NCBI RefSeq assembly: GCF_001005315.1
Contig: NZ_LBMG01000056.1
Location: 1-32,461 of the forward strand
Length of the DNA: 32,461 bases
Reading direction: 5' to 3'
From: Kordia jejudonensis
Lineage (GTDB): Bacteria > Bacteroidota > Bacteroidia > Flavobacteriales > Flavobacteriaceae
Numbering within the stretch: position 1 is the first letter of the stretch; each line of letters begins with the position of its first letter. The notes beneath the pieces were generated by a model, which was not told where the DNA came from, searched no databases, and saw only the letters and a program-made list of their open reading frames with translations. This document shows, piece by piece, positions 16,464-23,924 of this stretch. The translations under genes and the position numbers were made by a program.

Positions 16464-17480
16464 GTGATTTCTATACAACATAATGTTTCCCTAAAGAAGT
16501 TTAATACGTTTGGCATTGACGCTACAGCGAAAAACTTTATTTCCATTACCAACATATCAGAACTGCTCGTTGCTTTGCAATTAGAAGAGTTTCCTGAGTA
16601 TTTTGTGCTTGGTGGCGGAAGCAATATGTTGCTTACCAAAGATATTGAAACGCCTATTTTACACATCAACACGAAAGGAAAACGTATTGTTATCCAAACA
16701 GAAGAAGAAGTTTTAGTAGAAATTCAGGCGGGAGAAAACTGGCACGAATTTGTACTTTGGTGTATTGAAAATGATTTTGGCGGTGTTGAAAATTTATCGC
16801 TCATTCCTGGGAATGTTGGTACTTCTCCGATTCAGAATATTGGTGCTTACGGTGTAGAACTCAAAGATACATTTGTAAGTTGCTCGGTTATTGATATAGA
16901 AACACTTGAACAAAAAATATTTCAACTAGAAGATTGCAAGTTTGGCTATCGAAATTCTATTTTTAAGAATGAAGCAAAAGGCAAGTATATTATAACTTCG
17001 GTTGTGTTTCGTTTAACGCGAAAAAATCACAAATTGAATACTTCTTATGGAGCTATTCAACAAGAATTGGAAAGCAATCATATTACCAATCCTACTATAA
17101 AAAATGTCAGTGATGCCGTAATTGCTATTCGCGAACGAAAACTTCCAAATCCTAAAGAAATTGGTAATAGCGGAAGCTTCTTTAAAAACCCTGTCATTTC
17201 AAAAGCTGACTTTGATATGCTACAAGAAAATCATAAAAACGTACCACATTACGTAGTTTCAGACACTGAAATTAAAGTTCCTGCGGGTTGGTTGATTGAG
17301 CAATGTGGATTCAAAGGAAAACGATTTGGAGATGCAGGTGTTCATAAAAATCAAGCACTCGTTTTAGTGAATCATGATAATGCTACTGGCGCGGAAATTC
17401 TGGCTTTAGCCAAAAAAATTCAAGCAACTGTGTTGGAGAAATTCAATATTGCTATTGAAGCGGAAGTGAATGTTATTTAG
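16464..17480 (+). CDS. murB: UDP-N-acetylmuramate dehydrogenase
   Basis: FAD- and NADPH-dependent reductase that makes UDP-N-acetylmuramate for peptidoglycan. At 338 aa it is the longer type I form. The FAD-binding segment is visible (EYFVLGGGSNMLLTKD, then LSLIPGNVGTSPIQNIGAYG), as is the catalytic Ser loop GNSGSFFKNPV and the C-terminal AGWLIEQCGFKGKRFGDAGVHKNQALVLVN. The start is a GTG at 16464 (MISIQHNVSLKKFNTFG), only 3 bp after the aminotransferase stop codon, which implies coupled translation. No better ATG is available before the FAD domain. Confidence 0.95.
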   Translation: MISIQHNVSLKKFNTFGIDATAKNFISITNISELLVALQLEEFPEYFVLGGGSNMLLTKDIETPILHINTKGKRIVIQTEEEVLVEIQAGENWHEFVLWCIENDFGGVENLSLIPGNVGTSPIQNIGAYGVELKDTFVSCSVIDIETLEQKIFQLEDCKFGYRNSIFKNEAKGKYIITSVVFRLTRKNHKLNTSYGAIQQELESNHITNPTIKNVSDAVIAIRERKLPNPKEIGNSGSFFKNPVISKADFDMLQENHKNVPHYVVSDTEIKVPAGWLIEQCGFKGKRFGDAGVHKNQALVLVNHDNATGAEILALAKKIQATVLEKFNIAIEAEVNVI

Positions 17481-17543
17481 ATCGCTATCGCTGTTAGATT
17501 TTAGACCGCTTCGCTATTAGATCGCGCTCATGCGCTGTTAGAT
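17478..17543. repeat. Degenerate short repeats after murB
   Basis: Three imperfect copies of a word of the form TAGAycGC(n)GCTrTTAGAT run from the murB stop codon to about 17543. They belong to the same GC-richer, gene-free repeat type seen at 2029-2090. Confidence 0.5.
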
Positions 17544-17568
17544 AATCTCTGTATTAATCGAAAAAATT

Positions 17569-18222
17569 ATGTTTAAAAACACACTCATCTTTATTATGTT
17601 TACTGCAACTTGTTTTGCACAAATTAAAGGTGAAAAAAAGTTACAAGAATGTGAACTTACCTTGAAAGATAGTACAGCCTTTCGCGGATTTTGTAGAATT
17701 GGAAAGGTTGATAAAATTCACTTTTCTATGGAACGCGATAGTACGCCTGATGTTTGGGATTCTAAAGATGTGAAATCAGTTCGTTTTTTCAGAAGTGATT
17801 ATGATCAAGTGTTGGAATATTTTAATCTGCGTAAAAACTCTTTACCTAGACTTCTTGAAATTAAACTCTATGGAGATGTAATGTTGTATGCGCGTACTAA
17901 GTTTCGAATGATCCCAGACAAAACTATTACTGTTTACCCTTCATTACCACCTTTTGGCAAAGAAAATGACCTGCCACAACAAAGAGTCGTATCTTATAAA
18001 AAAGAAGAAGAAGTATCAGCCTATTATTTAAAAAAAGCATCTTCAGATACCTTATTTCCAATTCGTCCGTCATGGACCAACAGAAGATGGAAAAAGGAAA
18101 TGATCGAATTTTTTAAAGATTGTCCGTCACTTGTGGAAGATTTGGAAGCGGATGCATACGATAAGAAATCTATTGCACAATTGGTAGAAGATTACAATTT
18201 GTATTGTACAGAGAATGATTAA
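17569..18222 (+). CDS. Secreted protein of unknown function, paralogue A
   Basis: A 217-aa exported protein of no family I can name. A signal peptide covers about residues 1-18 (FIMFTATCFAQ). The mature part begins with a Cys-led beta segment (CELTLKDSTAFRGF), followed by the motif RDSTPDVWDSKDVKSVRFF, and ends with a basic/aromatic stretch (RRWKKEMIEFFKDCPSLVEDL) and the tail LVEDYNLYCTEND. The next gene encodes a protein with the same sequence of motifs, so the pair arose by tandem duplication. Paired cysteines in the mature part suggest disulfides in the periplasm. Confidence 0.85.
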   Translation: MFKNTLIFIMFTATCFAQIKGEKKLQECELTLKDSTAFRGFCRIGKVDKIHFSMERDSTPDVWDSKDVKSVRFFRSDYDQVLEYFNLRKNSLPRLLEIKLYGDVMLYARTKFRMIPDKTITVYPSLPPFGKENDLPQQRVVSYKKEEEVSAYYLKKASSDTLFPIRPSWTNRRWKKEMIEFFKDCPSLVEDLEADAYDKKSIAQLVEDYNLYCTEND

Positions 18223-18243
18223 GATTCAAAATTTAAAAAATTT

Positions 18244-18837
18244 ATGCTCAAACACGTTATTTTTTTTCTTTGCTTCATCGGAATTGGTTTTAGCCAAAAT
18301 CAAAAATGTGAGTTGATATTTAAAGATGGTACCTCCATTCAAGGATATGGAAGTTTAACCAAAAAAGATAGTATCAAATTTCGAATTGATCGAGAAAGTA
18401 AACCTGATGTTTGGGGAAATGAAAATGTACAACGTATTACGTTTTTTGGATTTGAAAACATGGAAGTAACACTTGAATATGTTAAAGCAAAATGGCAACG
18501 GAAATATGAATTGATGGAAGTTGTGGTAGATGGCAATATAAAACTTTATGCACGTTTTAGTGCCTATTGGACAACTACAACTTTGAATTATGGCTCACGA
18601 AAAGGTGCCAATTACACACCTAGCCAAAAAAATACTGATTTTACACTATTTCTTAAAAAGCCAACGGATGAAAAAGTGATACTAGTTTCCACTGGATTAT
18701 TTAGCGGTTGGAAAAAGAAAATGCTTGCTTATTTTAAAGAGTGTCCTGAAATCACTGAAGGAATTGAGTCTGGAGAATACAAATCGAGCGACATGAAAAA
18801 ACTAGTAGAAGATTATAATATTTATTGTACTGAGTAG
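18244..18837 (+). CDS. Secreted protein of unknown function, paralogue B
   Basis: A 197-aa exported protein, tandem paralogue of the gene 21 bp upstream. A signal peptide covers about residues 1-18 (FLCFIGIGFSQ). Shared landmarks are CELIFKDGTSIQGY, RESKPDVWGNENVQRITFF, GWKKKMLAYFKECPEITEGI and the tail LVEDYNIYCTE. The middle is shorter and differs (a Thr/Asn-rich stretch in place of the Pro-rich stretch of the first copy). The two are probably co-transcribed, and a hairpin terminator shared with the convergent tyrosinase-like gene follows. Function unknown. Confidence 0.85.
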   Translation: MLKHVIFFLCFIGIGFSQNQKCELIFKDGTSIQGYGSLTKKDSIKFRIDRESKPDVWGNENVQRITFFGFENMEVTLEYVKAKWQRKYELMEVVVDGNIKLYARFSAYWTTTTLNYGSRKGANYTPSQKNTDFTLFLKKPTDEKVILVSTGLFSGWKKKMLAYFKECPEITEGIESGEYKSSDMKKLVEDYNIYCTE

Positions 18838-18872
18838 TTTTCCAAACTCACTTTACACTTATAATTTTATAA

Positions 18873-18900
18873 AAAAAGCACCTCAACAGCGATGCTTTTT
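18873..18900. terminator. Bidirectional terminator
   Basis: AAAAAGCA (18873-18880) pairs with TGCTTTTT (18893-18900) around a 12-nt loop. It has A and T runs on both sides and lies between two convergent genes, so it can serve both. Confidence 0.75.
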
Positions 18901-18924
18901 AGTTGTATATAATAGTCCTAGGTT

Positions 18925-19701
18925 TTAGTCTACATAAGTATATCCAAGGTTTTCTGTGTTTAATACATCTGTAGTTTTCAATGTTGTTCCTTCATCATTA
19001 CTAAATGGTTGCAAGCTCGAATTTAAGACCGAATTTGGCATACTTGCAGCTCCAAGATCTTCTCGTGCGGGTTGCTTTTGCCATTGATCCCAAAAACGAT
19101 CTAATTGACAATGTGTAAACCAAAAGATAGGATCATACGCAGTACAGTTTGTATTTGCCGATGAGCCGCCTATATACATGTGACTTTGTACATCTGCTAC
19201 ATAAATTTCTGTCCCAAAAGTAACAAAGTCATCGGCTTCCATTGCTTTATTGGCTGAGATAAATGCTGACTCAAGTAATGTATTATTTGGTGCATCATTT
19301 CTAAAGGTGTATAAAGGAATTTCATATTCAGCTCTGTAAAATGGATTTGACTTCTTTTTACCTTTTTTCTTGGTTTTGTAATACGGATCTGCCAATAACG
19401 GAGGAATACCTTCTTCTCTAGCGGTTTCTGAAGTGTAGTCCCAATATGGCAACGTAATAACTGGTTTTGCATTAGGAACTGCGTCTTGAAGCGCCTTTTC
19501 AAAGTCTGCAAAATACGCTCTTGCCCACGGTAAAAAAAGCATATCATTTCGCATGTAATGCCCATCTTTGATCAAAATTCCTGCTTTTTGTTGATATATG
19601 CGGTTTTTATATAATCTTCTAAATGCCTTTCGCAAGTTTGCTATTTCCTTTTCCGAAAGATCGTATACACTTTTCCGAACGTGAACGGTTTTTTTCTTCA
19701 T
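18925..19701 (-). CDS. Tyrosinase-fold protein with degenerate copper sites
   Basis: A 258-aa protein that aligns along its length with the tyrosinase/polyphenol oxidase central domain: DLSEKEIANLRKAFRRLYK, FLPWARAYFADFEKAL, ITLPYWDYTSE, SHMYIGGSSAN, DPIFWFTHCQLDRFWDQWQ and the closing LGYTYVD. The copper A ligands are missing: the usual WHR is WAR (Ala60), the usual His nine residues earlier is Arg51, and the first His (AGIH) reads AGIL. At copper B, His174 and His197 remain, but the first His is Asp170. There is no signal peptide. By sequence it should not be a normal dinuclear copper oxidase. It might be a pseudoenzyme, a binding protein or a mononuclear metal protein. The frame is intact and full length for the domain. 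Confidence 0.82.
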   Translation of the reverse strand: MKKKTVHVRKSVYDLSEKEIANLRKAFRRLYKNRIYQQKAGILIKDGHYMRNDMLFLPWARAYFADFEKALQDAVPNAKPVITLPYWDYTSETAREEGIPPLLADPYYKTKKKGKKKSNPFYRAEYEIPLYTFRNDAPNNTLLESAFISANKAMEADDFVTFGTEIYVADVQSHMYIGGSSANTNCTAYDPIFWFTHCQLDRFWDQWQKQPAREDLGAASMPNSVLNSSLQPFSNDEGTTLKTTDVLNTENLGYTYVD

Positions 19702-19809
19702 AATGTTAGTTTTTGGTAGTTAATTATCATGAGAATGGTTGTCTCTTTTTACTAAATACTCAAATGATCTATACTATTATATTGAGGATTTAAGATACGA
19801 TTTTATGAA

Positions 19810-19986
19810 CTATTTCTTTCCTCCAGAAACTTCTGGCCAAATAATTGTATCAGGCATTGTTCCTTTTTTTAGCATTTCTTTTGTCAATAGTTGGTGTAAT
19901 TCTTGATGTTTTTTAGCCACAAAAGCTTTCTTTATTGAATACGAAAAAGTGAGGTTTTGGGTTTTGGGAAGTAAAAAATCTAACAT
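19810..19986 (-). CDS. Small ORF, 58 aa, unknown function
   Basis: An open frame of 58 codons, beginning with ATG at 19986 and ending with TAG at 19810, 32 bp downstream of the DUF4136 gene on the same strand. The protein is basic and mostly helical in the middle (AFVAKKHQELHQLLTKEMLK) with a C-terminus GTMPDTIIWPEVSGGKK that looks like ordinary coding sequence, not intergenic DNA. It may be a real small gene or the remaining 3' end of a decayed larger gene. No signal peptide and no recognised family. Confidence 0.4.
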   Translation of the reverse strand: MLDFLLPKTQNLTFSYSIKKAFVAKKHQELHQLLTKEMLKKGTMPDTIIWPEVSGGKK

Positions 19987-20018
19987 CTCAATACTAATAT
20001 CTTAATACTATTTTATCA

Positions 20019-20537
20019 CTATTTCTTCGGAGGATACTTTTCCAAGACTTTCAACAAAATTGTTCTAAAATAATTGGTTCGTGCTTGTGGAGTTGCATTT
20101 TCTTGATAATATCCTTCTGCGACAGCTTGCCAAAACAATTCATCTTTTTGAACATCTACAAAGTCAAAAATCAATTGCTGATTCAACTTTGATCCAACAG
20201 GCAATCCAATAGAAATTCCGCCACCAACGCCGCGTCCGCCACCGCCAACACCGACACCAACTGCACTATTTTGATCACTTTCAAAAGCACTCACCATAAT
20301 ATTGACATAAAAATCAGGTGTTTCATTCTTTACAAAACCACGCGATTGTAAAATAGAATCGGTTTGTCGCAACAAGCGTTTTGTGTCCAATTCGTTCAAA
20401 CCCGTTTCCATTTCTGGGAAAAAATTATAGGATGTGTATACAGAAAAATCTAACTTCTCATCATAATCATACACTACTTTTGGTGCTGAACAGCCAACAA
20501 CTAAAATCAACAAGCAAATCATTCCTAAATACTTCAT
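20019..20537 (-). CDS. DUF4136 domain lipoprotein
   Basis: A 172-aa lipoprotein: the signal sequence ends in the lipobox LVVGC, with Cys16 as the acylated residue. The mature part is a DUF4136 domain: YDEKLDFSVYTSYNFFPE near the N-terminus, a helix covering TKRLLRQTDSILQSRGFV, then TPDFYVNIMVSAFE and the ELFWQAVAEGYY motif at the end. A Gly-rich loop (GVGVGGGGRGVGGGISIGLP) is inserted before the DFVDVQKDELFWQ strand, as is usual in the family. Probably in the outer membrane or periplasmic side of the envelope. The function of the family is not known. Confidence 0.88.
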   Translation of the reverse strand: MKYLGMICLLILVVGCSAPKVVYDYDEKLDFSVYTSYNFFPEMETGLNELDTKRLLRQTDSILQSRGFVKNETPDFYVNIMVSAFESDQNSAVGVGVGGGGRGVGGGISIGLPVGSKLNQQLIFDFVDVQKDELFWQAVAEGYYQENATPQARTNYFRTILLKVLEKYPPKK

Positions 20538-20600
20538 AGCGTTCTATTTTTGTTTGAAAAACCTACTACAAGATATCAAAAATTATTCCATAAAAAGCTG

Positions 20601-20608
20601 TATCTTTG
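20601..20608 (+). promoter_or_regulatory. Predicted -7 promoter box
   Basis: TATCTTTG is an exact match to TAnnTTTG, 38 bp upstream of the small membrane protein gene. It probably drives the four-gene run that ends with the Nramp-family transporter. Confidence 0.55.
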
Positions 20609-20646
20609 CATAAGATTATTGCGTACACTAAAATATAAATTATCAC

Positions 20647-20850
20647 ATGAAACTCGCATTATTAACAATTGGCTTATTATTAGTAGGTGTTGCTGGAATT
20701 GCAATTAAAATTTGGGCAAAAAAAGACGGTAAATTTGCAGGAACTTGCGCAAGTCAAAACCCAATGTTAAACAAAAATGGAGATGCATGTGGATTTTGTG
20801 GAAAAACACCTGATCAATTTGAAAACTGCTCTGAACCACAACATCAATAG
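20647..20850 (+). CDS. Small membrane or secreted Cys-containing protein
   Basis: A 67-aa protein. Residues about 2-23 form a hydrophobic helix (ALLTIGLLLVGVAGIAIKIW) that may be a membrane anchor or uncleaved signal. The rest is short and polar, with four cysteines including CGFCG (about residues 48-52) and single cysteines near 35 and 61, which could bind a metal or form disulfides. Similar small proteins are common in flavobacteria and remain uncharacterised. It precedes the glycosyltransferase gene by 15 bp and is probably the first gene of that operon. Confidence 0.8.
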   Translation: MKLALLTIGLLLVGVAGIAIKIWAKKDGKFAGTCASQNPMLNKNGDACGFCGKTPDQFENCSEPQHQ

Positions 20851-20865
20851 GACTTCTCTCCTTTT

Positions 20866-21969
20866 ATGATTACACTACTTTTTTATATTTTCATAGCAAT
20901 TGCTGCTATACAAATCATTTATTTTTCAATTTTTGGTGTGTTCGCTTTCGCGAAGATAAAACGCAGTAAAGTACAATACGATATTCCCGTTTCTGTGATT
21001 GTTTGTGCTAAAAATGAAGCGGAAAACCTTGAAAAACTCATTCCTGAATTGCTGCGACAATCATACAAAAAATTTGAAATTGTACTGATAAATGATGCTT
21101 CTTCTGATGAAACGCTCGAAATCATGGAACGTTTTCAAAAAAAACATGATAACATTAAAATTGTCAATGTTGAAAACAATGAAGCGTTTTGGGGCAATAA
21201 AAAATATGCCTTAACACTCGGAATCAAAGCGGCAACACACAACTATTTATTATTTACAGACGCTGACTGCAAACCTATTTCCAACCATTGGATTACAGAA
21301 ATGAGTCAATGTTTTTCAAGTGATAAAAAAATTATCATTGGGTATGGTGCTTACGCGAAAAAGAAATATTCATTGCTAAACATTCTTATCCGATTTGAAA
21401 CCGTTATGGCGGCAATTCAGGCATTTAGTTATGCTAAAATTGGCATTCCATATACGGCAGTCGGACGAAACTTAGCGTATCACAGAGATGAATTTTACGC
21501 CGTAAACGGTTTTGTAAATCATATGAAAATACGTTCAGGCGACGATGATTTGTTCATTAAAGATGCTACAACACGTAAAAATACCGCCATCTGTTTTTCT
21601 AAAGATAGTTTCACGATTTCACAAGCCAAAACAGGATTTATAGCGTGGTTTCGTCAAAAACGCAGACACGTAAGTACATCGTCTCATTACAAATTTATAC
21701 ATAAATTCTTATTAGGTTTTTTCTATCTAACGCAAGTTTTATTTTGGATATTTGCCATCGGTTTGCTATTTACTTCCATGTGGCAATTGGCACTTTGCGT
21801 GCTCGCTTTTAGAATCATATTTCAATACTTTATCATAGGTTTTGCAGCAAGTAAACTCAAAGAACAAGACATTTTATATTTCTTGCCATTATTGGAAATC
21901 TTTTTAGTTATCATACATTTTGGTATCTTTATCACTAATTTGACCTCAAAACCAACGCATTGGAAATAG
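20866..21969 (+). CDS. Membrane-associated family 2 glycosyltransferase
   Basis: A 367-aa processive-type GT2 enzyme. One N-terminal membrane segment (about residues 2-30) anchors the GT-A catalytic domain: PVSVIVCAKNEAENL, VLINDASSDET, the metal-binding LLFTDADCKP, SGDDDLFIKDA, and FRQKRRHVSTSSHY, which corresponds to the Q..RW motif. The last 120 residues hold three or four membrane segments. Likely role: polysaccharide or glycolipid synthesis at the inner membrane; donor and product unknown. Its end overlaps the sigma factor start by 10 bp. Confidence 0.9.
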   Translation: MITLLFYIFIAIAAIQIIYFSIFGVFAFAKIKRSKVQYDIPVSVIVCAKNEAENLEKLIPELLRQSYKKFEIVLINDASSDETLEIMERFQKKHDNIKIVNVENNEAFWGNKKYALTLGIKAATHNYLLFTDADCKPISNHWITEMSQCFSSDKKIIIGYGAYAKKKYSLLNILIRFETVMAAIQAFSYAKIGIPYTAVGRNLAYHRDEFYAVNGFVNHMKIRSGDDDLFIKDATTRKNTAICFSKDSFTISQAKTGFIAWFRQKRRHVSTSSHYKFIHKFLLGFFYLTQVLFWIFAIGLLFTSMWQLALCVLAFRIIFQYFIIGFAASKLKEQDILYFLPLLEIFLVIIHFGIFITNLTSKPTHWK

Positions 21970-22517
21970 CTGAAACGATTCTGAAAGCATACATACAAAA
22001 AGCTAAACTAGGCAATCAAGTAGCTTTCAATTTTCTACTCAATTCGTTTTGGAATGATGTATATGGATTTCAATTAAAGCGTGTGCAAAACGAAAATGAC
22101 GCGGAAGATATTACGATTCAAACGTTCTCAAAAGCATTTGATAAAATTGATACGTTTGACGAACAATATAAGTTTAAAACGTGGTTGATTACCATTTCTA
22201 AAAATGTACATATTGATTTTCTTCGCAAGCGGAAAAAGCTCATTGAAACGACAGAAGAACAGGAAGAAGAAGTGTATCAAATTATTGATGATGGACCAAC
22301 GCCAGAAGATAAAATCATTACAGAACAAAACTTGGCAAAGCTTTTACGCGATATCAAAAAGCTAAAACCGCATTATCAGGAAGTCATTAATTTGCGTTAC
22401 TTTCAAGAGTTGAGTTACAAAGAAATTTCGGCACAATTGCAAGAACCAATGAACAATGTAAAGGTAAAATTGTTGCGTGCTAAAAAACTATTGGCAGAAA
22501 TAATTCAGAAACAATAA
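21960..22517 (+). CDS. Sigma-70 family RNA polymerase sigma factor (ECF type)
   Basis: A 185-aa sigma factor with regions 2 and 4 only. Region 2 (about residues 15-90) includes AFNFLLNSFWNDVYGFQLKRV, the NDAEDITIQTFSKAF core and YKFKTWLITISKNVHIDFLRKRKK. Region 4 (about 120-175) includes LKPHYQEVINLRYFQELSYKEISAQLQEPMNNVKVKLLRAKKLL. The start is a TTG at 21960 that overlaps the glycosyltransferase stop by 10 bp; no ATG exists before region 2. No anti-sigma gene lies next to it; instead a transporter gene follows, overlapping by one base (TAATG). Confidence 0.9.
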   Translation: MEIAETILKAYIQKAKLGNQVAFNFLLNSFWNDVYGFQLKRVQNENDAEDITIQTFSKAFDKIDTFDEQYKFKTWLITISKNVHIDFLRKRKKLIETTEEQEEEVYQIIDDGPTPEDKIITEQNLAKLLRDIKKLKPHYQEVINLRYFQELSYKEISAQLQEPMNNVKVKLLRAKKLLAEIIQKQ

Positions 22518-23728
22518 TGACTTCATTTCTTAAAAAACTCGGTCCAGGATTATTATTTGCAGGTGCTGCAATTGGAGTATCGCATTTGGTAAACTCCACA
22601 AAAGTTGGTGCCGAATTTGGCTTTGGATTGCTATGGGCATTGTTATTAGTAAATCTATTTAAATATCCGTTCTTTCAGTTCGGACCACGATATGCTGCCG
22701 CTACAGGCGAAAGTTTGCTAGATGGTTATAAAAAGTTAGGCAAAGGATTGTTGGTGGTGTATTTTATACTCACATTCGCAACGATGTTTACTATACAAAC
22801 CGCAGTAACGATTGTGACGGCTGGTTTGGCGTCTCAATTATTTGGAATTACAGCCGATTTGGAAATTTGGAGTACAATCATTACCCTAATTTGCTTGGGA
22901 ATTTTAACCATGGGACGTTATTCTTTTTTAGATAAACTGATGAAAGTTATCATCATTACCTTGACGATAAGTACCGTAATTGCTGTCACCATGGCAGTTT
23001 TTCGAGGAAATGAAGCCTTGAATGCGGAACAAGTTTTCCCGACTGGCGCTGGCTTAACGTTACTTATTATTTTTATGGGATGGATGCCTGCGCCGCTTGA
23101 TGTTTCAATTTTTCATTCGTTGTGGACAATTGAAAAACGGCAAGAAACGGAAAATTTCACGCCAAAAAGCGCGTTGTTCGATTTTAATTTTGGCTATATA
23201 ATTACCATTGTTTTAGGAATCTGTTTTATGGCGTTGGGCGCGTTGATCATGTTCAAATCTGGTGTTCAATTTTCTTCCAAAGGTGGCGAATTCGCTTCGC
23301 AACTCATTAATCTTTATACGGAAAGTTTAAGTAGCGAAGTTTACATCATCATTGCAATTGCTGCATTTACGACTATGTTTAGCACAACACTAACAACGTT
23401 AGACGCTTCACCAAGAGCCATGGCAAAAACGAGTCAGTTGTTATTTGGAAAATACATCAAACACAGTTATATTTTTTGGATGTTGATTTTGGTAATCGGA
23501 ACAATCGTGATCATGACACAATTTCTAGCCGAAATGGGCTCGCTGATTTACATTGCAACGGTTTTATCATTCATCACTGCTCCTTTTTATGCCATTTCAA
23601 ATTATATTCTTATTACGAGCAAACACACTCCAAAAGAATGGCAACCAAAAACTGGCTTACGAATTTTGAGCTGGTTAGGAATGTTATTTTTAACAGGATT
23701 TTCTATTTGGTATTTGACGATGATCTAG
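22517..23728 (+). CDS. Nramp-family transporter with atypical ion-binding motifs
   Basis: A 403-aa membrane protein with about eleven predicted membrane segments, belonging to the Nramp (SLC11-like) superfamily. The first segment begins GPGLLFAGAAIG as in the family, but the DPGN metal motif is replaced by GVSH (residues 20-23). In segment 6 the usual MPH is MPAPLD (GWMPAPLDVSIFHSLW). Loss of both means classic Mn/Fe transport should not be assumed. Its ATG lies in the stop codon of the sigma factor gene, so expression is coupled. Possible roles include transport of another divalent ion or a small organic cation. Confidence 0.82.
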   Translation: MTSFLKKLGPGLLFAGAAIGVSHLVNSTKVGAEFGFGLLWALLLVNLFKYPFFQFGPRYAAATGESLLDGYKKLGKGLLVVYFILTFATMFTIQTAVTIVTAGLASQLFGITADLEIWSTIITLICLGILTMGRYSFLDKLMKVIIITLTISTVIAVTMAVFRGNEALNAEQVFPTGAGLTLLIIFMGWMPAPLDVSIFHSLWTIEKRQETENFTPKSALFDFNFGYIITIVLGICFMALGALIMFKSGVQFSSKGGEFASQLINLYTESLSSEVYIIIAIAAFTTMFSTTLTTLDASPRAMAKTSQLLFGKYIKHSYIFWMLILVIGTIVIMTQFLAEMGSLIYIATVLSFITAPFYAISNYILITSKHTPKEWQPKTGLRILSWLGMLFLTGFSIWYLTMI

Positions 23729-23793
23729 ATTTTCTTTGGATTGAATACAACTTTTCATTTTTGATGTTCGTAATTTGTTATTCGTTTATTCGA

Positions 23794-23835
23794 TATTCTT
23801 TATTCTTTATTCTTTGTTCTTTGTTCTTTGTTCGT
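23794..23835. repeat. Heptamer tandem repeat TATTCTT/TGTTCTT
   Basis: Three copies of TATTCTT (23794-23814), then two of TGTTCTT (23815-23828) and a degenerate TGTTCGT. It lies in the gap before lipA, about 50 bp upstream of the -7 box. No gene is seen in this gap. Confidence 0.75.
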
Positions 23836-23885
23836 TATTATGATAAAAAACAAATACACAGATTAACAAACAACAAGATTCTTCG

Positions 23886-23893
23886 TATCTTTG
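23886..23893 (+). promoter_or_regulatory. Predicted -7 promoter box of lipA
   Basis: TATCTTTG, an exact TAnnTTTG match, 31 bp upstream of the lipA start codon. Confidence 0.55.
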
Positions 23894-23924
23894 CATTTCA
23901 TTTCACTTTGAAGAAGAAATTTTT

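Noticed and set aside
18925-19701. Calling the tyrosinase-like gene a pseudogene
   Set aside because: The frame is intact and full length for the domain, with conserved fold motifs. Loss of ligands alone points to changed function rather than decay.
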